Assembly (NCBI GenBank): GCA_033065855.1
Contig: JAVXUO010001000.1
Coordinates: 1 to 64,000 of the forward strand
Direction of reading: 5' to 3'
DNA length: 64,000 nt
From: Escallonia rubra
Lineage: Eukaryota; Streptophyta; Magnoliopsida; Escalloniales; Escalloniaceae
In this document: one piece after another, positions 63,988 to 64,000 of the stretch
Layout: every line of letters begins with the position of its first letter
Numbering within the stretch: the first letter of the stretch is position 1
Position numbers and translations under genes: made by a program
Notes under the pieces: model-generated
The model's input: the letters and a program-made list of their open reading frames with translations, nothing else
What the model was told of the DNA's origin: nothing
Database searches by the model: none

Positions 63988-64000
63988 CTGAAGCAGCCTT

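Overview
The window is nuclear DNA of a flowering plant, most likely a woody core eudicot; the species cannot be named from sequence alone. It is AT-rich, genes have short introns, and most of the sequence is transposons, satellites and gene debris. The only recognisable protein-coding host genes are G-type lectin S-receptor-like serine/threonine kinases (SD1/SRK-like RLKs) on the minus strand. One is complete (44648-48329, seven exons, 817 residues by my splice reading). A second has the same structure (49813-59706) but is split in exon 1 by a Ty1/copia element. A decayed last exon of a third lies at the right edge (63766-63987). Conserved 3'-flank duplicates at 43.7 and 49.2 kb, plus an orphan at 26.0 kb, fit tandem duplication of the locus.

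Left part: a 5'-truncated, broken copia element on the minus strand (1-3513) runs into a satellite. From 3514 to about 20960 a roughly 3-kb unit is repeated in tandem. Each unit joins a decayed multi-exon gene piece (kinase-like, with a tentative KEN-endonuclease-like tail), an LTR-like stretch, and a block of a 37-38 bp minisatellite whose monomer is a small inverted repeat. The last minisatellite block has grown to about 2.1 kb. Single-copy relatives of the unit lie at 22.4, 30.5 and 35.1 kb. Two more, facing each other, form a 2.2-kb palindrome at 36.2-38.4 kb.

Middle part (21-43 kb): no intact gene seen. It holds a LINE-like retroposon with a 14-bp target duplication and a very G-rich interior, a non-autonomous hAT element with an 8-bp target duplication, a hAT transposase fossil, two related MITEs, a short fold-back MITE and several microsatellites.

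The nested copia element (53009-59454) has two long LTRs, a 5-bp target duplication (GGTAT), TATA boxes, gag, protease, integrase, reverse transcriptase and RNase H. An exact 200-bp tandem duplication breaks its integrase frame. Where a tRNA primer-binding site is expected, 2 bases after the 5' LTR, it has a 16-base sequence perfectly complementary to a stretch inside its own LTR. This suggests self-primed reverse transcription of the kind known for fission-yeast Tf1, and is the most interesting signal in the window.
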